Assembly (NCBI RefSeq): GCF_001949145.1
Contig: NW_019091380.1
Coordinates: 1,891,866-1,955,865, forward strand
Direction of reading: 5' to 3'
Source of the DNA: Acanthaster planci
Lineage: Eukaryota > Echinodermata > Asteroidea > Valvatida > Acanthasteridae
Length of the DNA stretch: 64,000 nt
The first letter of the stretch is position 1, and every line of letters begins with the position of its first letter. The notes beneath the pieces are model-generated. The model had not been told where the DNA came from, did not search any database, and saw only the letters and a program-made list of their open reading frames with translations. The position numbers were made by a program, and so were the translations under genes. Shown in pieces: positions 1 through 12,600 of this stretch.

Positions 1-134
1 GCAAAACTTCCCCAACAGCAAAATTATACAGCAGAAGCTGATTCAACTGGCCACACTGACAAGACAGTAGAGCTGAAATTGAATAAACTAGTCAAACTTC
101 AAATCTTTAGCCCTGTACATTAGTGATTTAAATA

Positions 135-425
135 GCCCAACTACAAATCAGTAGAGTGTTGAGGTTGCACGATCAATGTGGCCCAACTACAAATCAGTTG
201 AGTGTTGAGGTTGCATAATCAATTTGGCTCAACTACAAATCAGTAGAGTGTTGAGATTGCACGATCAATGTGGCCCAACTACAAATCAGTTGAGTGTTGA
301 GGTTGCACGATCAATGTGGCTCAACTACAAATCAGTAGAGTGTTGAGGTTGCACGATCAATGTGGCCCAACTACAAATCAGTTGAGTGTTGAGGTTGCAT
401 GATCAATTTGGTCCCACTCCAAATC
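135..425. repeat. 46-bp minisatellite, about six copies, arranged as 92-bp dimers
   Basis: The unit begins GCCCAACTACAAATCAG and recurs at 135, 181, 227, 273, 319 and 365, exactly every 46 bases, with a decayed copy at 411. Copies alternate between CAGTAGAG and CAGTTGAG. From the third copy on, GCTCAAC and GCCCAAC alternate with them. The array lies in the intron beyond module 45. Confidence 0.9.
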
Positions 426-562
426 TGTAGAGTAGTGGAGCAGAGAAATTCTGCACAATAAAAACTTTTAATGTTGACAAATCAAAGTTCTAGATCTTGT
501 TAACAGTACTTCGGTCTACATGTACTTGTTCTTTGAACGGACTGTTGAGACACTGTACTCAC

Positions 563-685
563 ATGTTTGACACATAGTTCCAGTGTAGCATCCATCACAG
601 AGGCACTGGTAATCCAGGCATGAGTTAATGGATGGCACACAAGTACCGCCATTACGACATGGGAAACTTGAGCATGGATTGACGA
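563..685 (-). CDS. Gene 1 exon 48: EGF-like module 45 (last one in the window)
   Basis: Forty-one codons starting VNPC. O-glucose site CSSFPC and O-fucose site RNGGTC. Eight cysteines. It ends in a clean donor (ACAT|GTGAGT), so the transcript continues past the window edge. Confidence 0.92.
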
Positions 686-3600
686 CTGGAGGGAAACAAG
701 CGCAAAGCCAATGGGAAATCTTTAAAAAANNNNNNNNNNNNNNNNNNNNNNNNNNNNNNNNNNNNNNNNNNNNNNNNNNNNNNNNNNNNNNNNNNNNNNN
801 NNNNNNNNNNNNNNNNNNNNNNNNNNNNNNNNNNNNNNNNNNNNNNNNNNNNNNNNNNNNNNNNNNNNNNNNNNNNNNNNNNNNNNNNNNNNNNNNNNNN
901 NNNNNNNNNNNNNNNNNNNNNNNNNNNNNNNNNNNNNNNNNNNNNNNNNNNNNNNNNNNNNNNNNNNNNNNNNNNNNNNNNNNNNNNNNNNNNNNNNNNN
1001 NNNNNNNNNNNNNNNNNNNNNNNNNNNNNNNNNNNNNNNNNNNNNNNNNNNNNNNNNNNNNNNNNNNNNNNNNNNNNNNNNNNNNNNNNNNNNNNNNNNN
1101 NNNNNNNNNNNNNNNNNNNNNNNNNNNNNNNNNNNNNNNNNNNNNNNNNNNNNNNNNNNNNNNNNNNNNNNNNNNNNNNNNNNNNNNNNNNNNNNNNNNN
1201 NNNNCCGGAATATCATACCTGCATTGCTATAGTTGAAAACAAATATTATGTGACACCAGATATTCTTACCTCATTCCCAAGAAAATGTCCCAGGGAGCTA
1301 CCATGACAACGTGCAACAATAAAAAGCCAGTTCATAATTACGAACTGCGCATGTGCGAATGAACTTTTGAAAAAGTTATTTGTCAGTTTGTACATAAAAC
1401 AAATTGATTTACTTATAGCTTGTGCGTGCGCGAATGGGCTGCTGTTGATACGGATGATCGTTTACAAAAATTGGAAAGATTGGGAAGATACCAAAGATGA
1501 AATAGGAAAAACCAAGAACAGAATGAACATTAACCTACAATCCCGAACAGTCATTTAAAAGTAATACTGACTAGTGTCCAAAACAAATTACAATGCTTTT
1601 CTATAAATTGTCCAAAAAGGAAATTAGTAAACTTTCCAGGGCAGCGTACATGCAGTAATTACGAACTGGCATATTTGCAAGAGGTTTTGACATCATCTAC
1701 ATGCTGACAAGGTTTTGATGAGAACCATCATACCTGTAGAAGTAGTTATACAGTATGCTGTGGCATACAATTGCTGATGCTACATGGGTAATTCCAGATA
1801 GTAAGGGTCCATGTTTTCGTGTCCAGGACACATTTCCTAATTTCCAATAGTGATGAATTTTACCTACCAAACAAATAGTTTGAAATCAGTTCCGGTGATA
1901 TTTCCGTGTCAAATAACAAAGGTCAGATGAAACAGGGACGCAAAAATGTCACAGTTTTGGATCCCTTATTTCTGTAATTACCCACGTACAAGCGAGCAGA
2001 CGCTATAAAGAGACACTCTTCAGATTCAGGTGCAGAGGGCAGAAAAGGTGCTTTATTTAGTCTAGCACTTGATACGATTTGAAGCTTAGACTAAGGAGAA
2101 GGCATGCGGTGACACCATGTTGATAGATCTCAATAGAAGAGGTGTGGTTCTGATTAGAGCACACTGACTAAAGCACACTGGTCAACATGTCGAGTACACA
2201 CTCACAGGTTCTTATCAGAACTACACCACTTCTAAACGAGATCTGACCACATGGTGTCCCCACAAGCCCTAGAACTTGTCAACCGCAGCTGAAATATCTG
2301 CAGGGTTGTCTTTCAGTACAACATTTTTGCAACACAACTGTGGGGACTGTGAAGGTTAACGGAGACAATTCCACTTTACCTTGACGGCATAACGGTCCGG
2401 TGAAGCATTCCGAACATTGGCATGTGTATGCTGTGCAGGAGTTGGGCACACGTTGGCACTGTCCCCCATTCTGACATGGGTTATTGGCACAAGGGTTAAC
2501 CTCTGTCAAGTCCAACACGCGACAAATGGGGTTAAGTTTTGAATAGTGAGTAGTATCTAAAACTTTAGCAATATACTTCAAAGTTGTAATTACAACTGAA
2601 GACTGTTCCAGACAACTGGCCACAACCCCTTGGGTACTTGTTTAAATGTATACTCACGTAATATCAATAATTGCAACTTTAAAGCTTAAGATTTCAGCAA
2701 GTACAAATCTGGATTTCTATTAGAGTTACCAAGTTGACAGTTGGATCCTTGGAAGCACGGCGGGCAGGAGCAGGTGTGTAGGTAACAACTGCCAGCCTGT
2801 CGGTTGCAAACTCCACCATTCTGGCAGGGATTAGATGCACAGGGATTGACCTCTGCAGGAATATGGGCCCAAAACAAATTGACTTATAATGCTGAAATTC
2901 ACCAATGTAGGGACAATTTGGAACTAGAATTAGTCCACATCATGGGAGGGTGGGTTCTCATGTACTACAAGCCTACTAGACCTACCTGTCTGGCACCGGT
3001 CTCCCTCGTAACAGCCAGTGCACTGGCACACATAGTCAGTGCACACACTCTGACTGCGCAGACACTGGCCTGAGTTCATACAGGGGTTGGGATCGCAGGA
3101 GTTGATTTCTGAAAAGCAGAATCCCAAAACATTAATAATTTGCACTTGTAATGAATGCTTACTGCACGTGAGTAAGTGACCAATCAAAAGGCAGGGATCG
3201 ATTCAGTAGTGATTTGAAACAAAAAACGGACGTTTCACATTCAGTCAGTGCATTAGTCTGTATATTTCAGAGTGAGAATGAACCTACCTTGCTCGCAACG
3301 AGAGCCTTGCCAGCATCCTTGGCATTGGCAGGTATAAGCCGAGCAGTCCGTAGCATTGGGGATACATATAGCACTGTTCTGGCAGGGCCGAGCAAAGCAG
3401 GGATTGAGAACTGGAAGAAGAGACAAGAAGTAAGTGTTTTTTATGACAACACATGAGGCACGCGGCATCCGTCTAAATACACTGACAAAACAGTTTAATG
3501 TTTAAAAGAAAACAGCTTTAAAAGGAAATAAAAAAGCAATTATGGCAGAGACAATTATTAGATCATAATATTTTGAGACTTCGGCACGGTTTTGTGCAAG

Positions 3601-6600
3601 TTTAAGGAAACCTAATTTCCTTCTAAGATCTTTTTGTTGCAATATTTTCGAAGATTCCAAAATGTATCAGGTTCTTTCATATTGACTTGTACTGACTCCA
3701 GTTTAGGAGCTACAGAACTCCGTTTGCAAGGTGGGACTTTTGTGATGAAGAGAAATAAAGCTTTATAACCAATAACAAAAGAACAAATGCAAATTCTACA
3801 ACTAAACCATCACTTCCAGTTACTATTAAAGCTTCCTGCAGACATATTTTTGAATTCTGGATCAAGTATGAAAATTAACAGTGGGGAAAAATATTTCTTA
3901 AACATCACAGTGGTCTCCTTCAGCCTGGTTCTGGGGGTTTAGTTGGTCACATTCGTTCAGTAATTGACTTGAAGCAGTAGTGAGAGAAACTGACACAAAG
4001 TGGGATGACTCACTTGTTTCACAGTTGTTACCCGATACACAGTTGGGGCACTGACAGGTGTACGAGGTGCAGTCCGTGGACTGAACACAAGTGCCTCCGT
4101 TCACGCAGGGGTTGCCTGCGCAAGCGTTTAATCCTGTGGGGAGAGATGACCAGCAGTTAATCGTTGGAGCAATGGGAATGGGAAAGCAGTAGGAATGCCA
4201 GTCAAGGTTTAGTCCAGAGCCTGAGAAATGAGGCCAGAAAAGCCTGGAAATATCTCCTTGCTTTACAAACAGCATAAGAATCAGGTTTGTGCCTAAAAAC
4301 TGGCATCCCCGGAGGAGAGAATGGGCAGGTGCAAGATCAAACAAATGTTGCAAGAGATGCCACAATCACAACACCTCAAAATGACTGAAGTACAAAGTAT
4401 GTGTTATTGGGCAATAGCATGGCACAGGCATTTTCACAAATTCAGAGAGGCGCACAGCAAGATTGTCCAGACAGTACTGGCATCAGTGCCTTAATTGCAC
4501 TGTAAGTATGTGAGAAAAGATACCAACATATTGCCTTGGTGAGGATTCTACATCTCCAGTCCCAAGCAAATGGTTCAACATCACAAAGCATTTGTGCGAC
4601 AAACACAGCAATGTTACGTGTCAAGTTTTGAAACACGCAATATAAACACACAAGATTAAAATTGTAAGCTTGTTTTTGACTGCTCATCACATTCACATTA
4701 TGGAAACCCTATGAAAATGCCACCATTACTTTGCTAGTCCACAGCTCACCCTGGGTGGGATTTCAACCCGGGGACAGAAAAATACGTGCACAGGGCCGGA
4801 CTACTCACTGGTCTGGCAGCTGGTGCCCACGTAGCATGTTGGACAGCTGCAGGTTGCATAGGAACAGTACTCCTGGCAAAGCCCGCCATTTTGACACTGC
4901 AGGCTGGAGCAGGCTGCCACAGCTGAAAATGTAATCAATAGGCCAGCTTCAAAAAAGGCATACTTTCTAATAGCTAAATTGAAAAAATATCACAGCGGGA
5001 TGTCAATTTGAATCTCCTACATTGTGCAGTGGTGTCTTTAGTGATAACTGAACTGATTTCTCTCATTGGATGCCGTGTTTGTCTGAAAATTATAACTGCA
5101 TATACAACACCAATAAGTACGCATGTTGGTCCAAATGTCTGAAAAATGGCACAGCCGGTGCATGTCACAAAAATTTCAGTCAAAAATGCTTATGCATGCA
5201 GTAACCTGTTGGAAGTGACATCATTTGAGAGAGACCTATTTGACTTTGTTGATACGTAAAAGTTTAAATAACTTTCTGTGCGCAAATTAAGCACTGATGG
5301 GTATAAAAAAATGAAGGAAATTATTGGTGTTGAAATGCAACTCCAGAAAAATGCTCACATCTGAACAGTTTTACATGCTGTCTGGTTTGCTTGCCAGCAA
5401 GAAAACGAGGTACCAGTCAGTGGAAAATGAGAGAAAACAGTATCACAGAATCATGATACCCTGTACAATGTGATCACTGAAGTCACTGCACATACGAGAT
5501 AACACTGAGACTAACTCAAGACGAAGGAGCTGATCACATCAGCAGCATTCTGAAAATTTGTCCAGATCAATGCTACTCAAAAAAGTTGAAGATGCCATTT
5601 CTGTCTCTGCCAAACAGTTAATCAATTCTTCTTTCTGTTGCACCTCAAAATGTCTAAAAATAGTAACAAAGGATGTGCATAATTTGTTAGAGTCTTAAAA
5701 GGATGCCATAAATAACTTAGATCCACTTATAAAAATGAGGTCTCCCTTTGTGTCTGCAAAGACCACTGATATAAATGACCCCAACTGCTATCCTTCTATG
5801 AAAGACTTTACAAAAAGGCCAACATGCCAAAGAATACTTACGTATAGAGCAATCAGGGCCCGTCCAACACGCACTGCACTGGCAAGTATAACCGGGACAC
5901 CCATTCAGACAGACACCTCCATTCAAGCATGGATTGCTTGCGCAATAGTTGACACCTAAATACAAAAACCCAAAACAGGTGGTAACTTTAATACGTAAAA
6001 TGTGCACTTCTGTTGCTTTCTCAGTTTTCTCTCTTGGATCAATCTGGGGAGGTTTTAAATTATTCATTTACTGTGCTGTCCAACTATTAAACCTGTTGCT
6101 TACTTTGACTATTATTGTGACAAGTTGAAAGCGTGGAAATCAATACCCAATAAACACTGTGAAATAAAAGCCGGGCGTTTACATTACATGTTTTCAATTT
6201 TTTTGACAAACCAGAATTACACAACACCACAGTAACAGTCAAAAAGGGTCTTACGTTGCTCGCAGTAAGTTCCGGCATGACAAGGTGAGCATTGACAGTT
6301 GATGCCTGAGCAGTTTGCTTTTTGACTGCATGTCGCTCCATTCAGACAAAAGTTGGATGTCTGGCACAGGTCAACCGCTAAAAGGCAAAATTGTACAAAG
6401 TAGAGATCAACACATGCATCCTAGATTAACCCCATCAGCATGACAGCAGGTTGACTCAAGGGCAGATGGAGCTGCAGGGTCATTTTATAAATCAGGGTTG
6501 AATTTTTTTTCATGTCCCTGTCACATCTGACATATGATTCTGTAAGTTCAGAACTCATTCTGTAATTTTCAAGAGTGATGAATTAATGCAGATTACCTGC

Positions 6601-9600
6601 CGAACAAATAGAACTAGTTTGAAATCAATTTCAGTGATCATTTCTGTGTAAAATTACACAGGTCAGGTGTAACAGGGACACAAAAATTTATAGAATGGCA
6701 CTACATGTAGCATGTCAGGTGCATTCTGCTTCAATGGAATACCGGACAAAATTTTTTCCAACACTCAAGGGCATACCTAGATAAATAAATAACCCAAGTG
6801 AGGAACATTCATTCTTACGGTTTTGGCAGTTGGCCCCTTGGAAGCAAGGCGGGCAGTCACATGAATATCGGGTACAGTCACCAGGCAGTGGGGTGCATGC
6901 TCCTCCAGCAAGGCAAGGGTTGTTAAGACAGGGATTAACATCTGTGATCAAACAATGGGCACATTAGCATTTGCCGATGGATAAATGTCTACACCTTGTG
7001 TGGATATTGGTTTTATGAATAAGAAAGCTCAATGACCAAGTTATTGTTTTTTTTCTTCCGTGTACGTTGTTCAGCTGGAGTTTATGTCAAAGTGCTCCTC
7101 CCCGATTTGCTATGGATAAGCCTAACCAAAGAGCGCCTCTGAACATGTTTTTTTCAGACTTGGCGAAACCTTTTGTGAACATGGCTTCAATAGTCCACTC
7201 AAGGTTCACACAAACTGTATTACATGGACTGGTTCTGTTTGGTTGGCACAAGGTTGACAAAGTTTGCACAGAGAGGATAAATAACAGGAAATACAAAAAT
7301 CCAGTTACCTCTTTAAAAACCATGCTGAGAAATATGTGTTTGTTCATGGTGCACTCGTATCATGACAAATTGTGACAATTTGTGGCCCCGCCCAAATCTT
7401 GAAAACGGGCATTTTCATGGTGCAATTTGACGTTTTGCTACAGGGACAATTCCTTTTGGCCAAATGCAAATGGATTCCTGGAGGAAAAGTTGGCTTATTT
7501 GATATATTTTTTAGAGATTACTTTCTCAGGAAACTTATTTTTCAAGAAAGGGCTCGTAACAGCTTTCCTAAAGTAAGTTTTTAAAATGTACAGAGTCTTC
7601 AAAACCAACACTGAGTTGGAAAGGCTTGTTACAACATTAAGCTCCAAACATATCAATATTGTAAGAACTCAACAACAGACACAATTTTTTGCATAAAAAC
7701 TCTAACAGATTAAAAATGAGTAACTATTTACTATTCTGGCAGAGGTCACCACTGTAGCAGCCATTGCACTGGCAGGTAAACGTTTCGCAGGAGTTGGCAT
7801 CAGGAACACAAAGCCCGTTATTGGAACAAGGGTTGGGTTCACACTGGTTCTTTCCTGTAAGTTGACATTTTGAGGGACAAAAGATCATTCAGAATCAACA
7901 GCAATTGGTTTTAGAAGGCAATACAGCATATTAAGAGAACTTGATTTCTTGCAAACACACAGATCTGGGACCAAGTTGGTGAAGCTCTCAAACTCAGGAA
8001 TTTGCAAAGCTGAGAAAACTGCAGACAAAAATGCCATATTTAACACAGCCCTGTGACTGGTTCTCAGAAAACCATGCAAAAAGTTAAAGCTGCGTTTCAT
8101 GGCTGAGAGCCCTAAGATCCTGGCTCCTGAAGCCAATTCTGTGGAGCCAGCGCATGAAAGTACTTAAAATGGTCATCGCAAAAGAAACATTTGTCTGCAA
8201 AATCATGTTACCAGCAAATTGCAATGCAATGTACATGTATTTCGGACATAACTCGTTCCCCGATTTTTGGCTAAGTCCAAAGTGACTCAGTCTGTGAATT
8301 TGAGTTCATATTTCAGGCTTCAACAAGTTTTCAAAGTTGAGGTATGGTTTGACCTAAGTGTTACCACCGTCATAATGACGGGTAAGTCAGGGATAGATTA
8401 TATTTCGGGCACGGTCACTTACTTGTTTGGCAGCTTGCACCCGTGTAGCAATCTGTACATTGGCAGGTGAAAGAGGTACATGATGTGGCTACACAGTTCC
8501 CTCCATTTGCACAAGGGTTGAAACGGCAGGGGTCCAGAACTGACAAAGAAAAAGAGGACACAAGATCAATTAAAAGTTCTATTCATGGGTAACAATAATT
8601 CCGCTCAATCACTATAACAGATAGATTATAACTCGAGAATTACTTGTTGGCTAACTTCATTTCATCGGTGATGCAGAAATTCAGGTTTTACTTTCATTTT
8701 TTGATGGTAAAATAGTGTAGAAATACACGTCTTTGAAAACTCTCAAAAAAAATGTGGTAGGAAGCTTTCTGAAAACATTTCGAAAAGTCAAGATATTACT
8801 CTTTTTGCGAAAAATTAAAGTCATTACATAAAAGATTTGGTCATATTATTTACAAATATGTTATTATAAAATTCCTACTGAAGTATTTTATATAAATAAA
8901 TTGGTCTATTCTTTTACACAGCTACATGCAAAACAGAAAATGTTCTTAACAGAAAGGGTAGATTTCTACTAAGATTCATGTAAAATCAACAATCACTGGG
9001 CAGCACTACTGTTTTTTTCCAAAGAACGACACTATGTTTTAGCTGACAATATCACAGGACTTACGTTGTTCACAGAGACTGCCCACATAGCAGCCAGGGC
9101 AGGCACAGGTGTACTCAGTACAAGAACCAGGCTGTAAGTTACAGGTGCCACCATTTTGGCATGGAGTGCTCAAGCAAGGATCAATTGCTGTAAACAGATG
9201 TGAAACACACGGCAAGATCAAAACAAATTTCTACCATTCAGACATATTGGATGGCTTCCTCAAATATGTGATCACACTGAACAGGTGAGCTTTTGCCCGA
9301 CAGTTTACACAGAAAAACAAACCATGATGTACAGCTCGTGAAACAAACCCAAGCTGAGAATGAACTTACGTGTTTCACAGAAGGTTCCTGCGTAACATCC
9401 CCTGCAGGAGCAGGTGTAATCCACACAGTTGCCCACCTCATTGGAGCTCACACACTGGGCATTGTTCTGGCACATGGACTGCTCACAGGCGTTGATGGCT
9501 GTAATATAAATATCCAATGACGCCAGCGATTATGCCTCCATTCACGAACAAACAGATCATACTTACAGTATTTGGTCTACAGCACTTCAATGTCAAATTA

Positions 9601-12600
9601 TGAAGGTCAAAGGCAATTCATTGAGCAGTCAAAACAACATGTAAAACCACTTGTCCACAAAGTTAACAAATGAAAGAACCCTAATATTTAGGTGTATACA
9701 ATACTGTATATTTTTTTTTGTTTATCTTATTACATTCAGCCAACAAAACTGCAGCCCACATTATGAGCCCCCAGAGGAAGAAAAATATAAGAACAATTTC
9801 ATTTCAAAAATAACCTGAATTACATTATGACCAATATTCTTGATGAGGGCCTCTACCCCAGTAAAAATGTAGGGCTTTTAGGACGAAAGCCTAAATAAGA
9901 GTGACAGTAGGGTACAATGTCAATAGGACAAGTAGCTGTTAATGTGTGGCCTTTAAAGCAGCACATACTGATGCAGAGGCTGGGCAAACAACTTACTTTC
10001 TTCACATCTGCTGCCTCGGAAACAGCTTGGGCAGCTGCACTCAAACTGTGTGCATGAGGTACCGCCAAATCGTGAGCACGTACCGCCATTCAGGCAGGGC
10101 TGAGCTAGACAAGGATCTTGCACTGAATGGACGAGAAGTGACAAAGTACAAAACGGAGTGGTCATTGACAAGTTTCATGACTGAAACATGACCAGATCCT
10201 GGAAAATGAGTTTGAGGGGTCACATATTTTCCTTTGAAGTTTTGCACTTGAAAGATAACCACAAAGCTCTGTTTCAGTGAATCCTTTTATTATATGGGTA
10301 GAAATGTTTCAAAGGTTTCTGTCTATTTATACTACATAAGATTCTTTAAAGGCCTTTCACTCAAAAGTGGCATCAGCGACTTGTGACTCATTTCGCTAGG
10401 TTGGGTCACAAATGACTCCTTGCTCCACAGATTTTCATGAGGCTTGAGGGAAATTTTGCATTCCATACTAACAGGCAGTTTAAAAAAGGAAGCATTACAG
10501 CATCTGCTACAATAAAGTCAGTAGGCTTAGAGTAGGCTTATTTCTAGTTAGAATCCATGAATGCATTAAGAAATTGCACAAAATGACAATAATACCTCCA
10601 CAGTGATGTCCTTCACACTTTACATGTACATCAAATCGTCAACAATCCTTTCCAGTGTGCAGTCTTTGATGCAAGGCCATGACTGAAAAGAGCTTTTTGT
10701 GGCTATGGCCTTATTTTTTTGGCCATTAGCATCTCACAAAAAATGGCCATTGCAACTGACAACAATGCCTCTTTCAGGCATAGCTTGATACAAAGATGAC
10801 ACCTTGAAAAGGTCCAGGGGAATCCAGGCAACTAATCTGTATCCTACACAAAAGGCACGTCTGTTGCAGGTTCAACCTTCAAAAGAAAGTGCTGTACCCA
10901 TTTCAGACTTGTTTCAAATTAACAAGGTTGTATTATGTGTCACTTGACAAAGAACAGAGCTGGAAATCTGCGGCCAGCCAAGCTCCCTCAAAAAATGTTT
11001 ATCAAAGCAGGTATAATGCAAAGGACAAAACCTTCATATAAATTGTTAACTTACAGAATTCACATAATGCTCCGATGTAGCAACCAGCACACTGACATTG
11101 TAACGCTGTGCAGGAATTGGGCTCAGGAACGCATGTCCCTCCATTCTGACAAGGGTTATTGGCACACTGGTCAACACCTGACATACAAAAAAAAAAAAAG
11201 CTCACAAAGTGGTAATGGGAATTTAAAGGCACTCTTGCCTGTCATCCAACATGTGGGAGAAATATCACCAGCAAACATCAAGGATTCTGGAATTCTGGTT
11301 GATGTAAAAGTCTTCTTTATCTAATCAGCTCACCCTGCTCTCTAGATCGTTACAACCGATGTACAATAATTGATTGGTCAACTTTTCTGCTGCACAGGCG
11401 ACTATTTGCACTGATTAGTGATAAAGTTGGAAAGAAATGGCCAGGATCTACCAACAGTAGATCAGAGTTCATCATCGATTGTGAAACCAAAGAGAAAAGA
11501 AAAAAAAGTGAGTTTTAATGCATTTTACAAGACAGTAAGAGGCTGATGCATGGAATACATGCTGAAGAAAATTAAGAAGTGACAATAATCAAAACAAAAG
11601 AAATCAGTTGGGGTTACTTTTGGATTGTACACAAAGACCCATTTCCAAGGAGTCAAGTACTCATTTTGACAAAATGTGCAGAGTGAATCTTATCAGTGTT
11701 TATTCCATACTTACGAGTCTCGCAGTTTTGTCCAACATAGCACGAGGGGCACTGGCAGATGTAGTCAACACACACTGAGCCAACTGGTTGGCATACGCCT
11801 TGATTTTGGCATGGGTTGGGTGCACACTGGTCTAGCCCTGGAAAATGGGAATTTATTTAAAGATATTAAGCTTATAAAGGATTACACTGACTTTCAGTTC
11901 AGAAAATTATGACCTGCAATTTTAAAAGGTCAAAACACTCAAAAATGCTTCACATTCAAAATGATCAATTTTTTTTTCAATATATATCATTTTGTGGAAA
12001 TTAATTTCATTGAAAACGCATGAAATAAGATATTAACATTACCAAAAGGGATCTTTTGACTCGTTTTACATTTAATGCTTAGTGCATGCAGCATGCAAAA
12101 ATTAGGTCACCTTCACTAGAGCTGAAAGAATATTCTAAAATTTCAACAGAAAAAAATTGGTTAAACCGGATCTTCAAACTGATTTCAACAGCAAAAGATT
12201 GGGGCTTTCCTAACAGAGACAATTAGACTGAGATAACAGCATTGAAATTTATACTAGTTTTGCTCGCGAGGAACTTGTCAGAAGACATGAGAAAAAAGCT
12301 GTGTATGCCATGTGAAACACAGCACCCAAATTCACAGTGGTGTTAACAATGCTAGGAACATTGCACACCTGGAGTGGCAGCAGGGACCAATCAAGAAAAT
12401 TACAGCCACTTACTGATAGAGCAGTCGTCTCCACTGAAGCAGGGCTGACATTGACACTGGTACTGGTCACAGGTGCCTGGGACCGGATTGCAGAATCCGT
12501 TGTTTTGGCAAGGATTGGGGCTGCACTGATCCAAAACTGCATCAATCAAGACGATAAAGGACTCAACAAATGAATAAAACGGTGTTACGATCCAATTATG

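Noticed and set aside
135-425. Possible CRISPR array (regular 46-bp spacing)
   Set aside because: The whole unit is repeated with no unique spacers, and the host is an animal genome.
628-1236. Long open frames across 628-1236 on both strands
   Set aside because: They are open only because they run through 475 N.
5735-5959. Plus-strand open frames overlapping EGF exons, such as this one and those at 9293, 13136, 16448 and 23494
   Set aside because: They are antisense shadows of cysteine-rich exons. They have no domains, and the splice signals and conserved motifs are on the minus strand.
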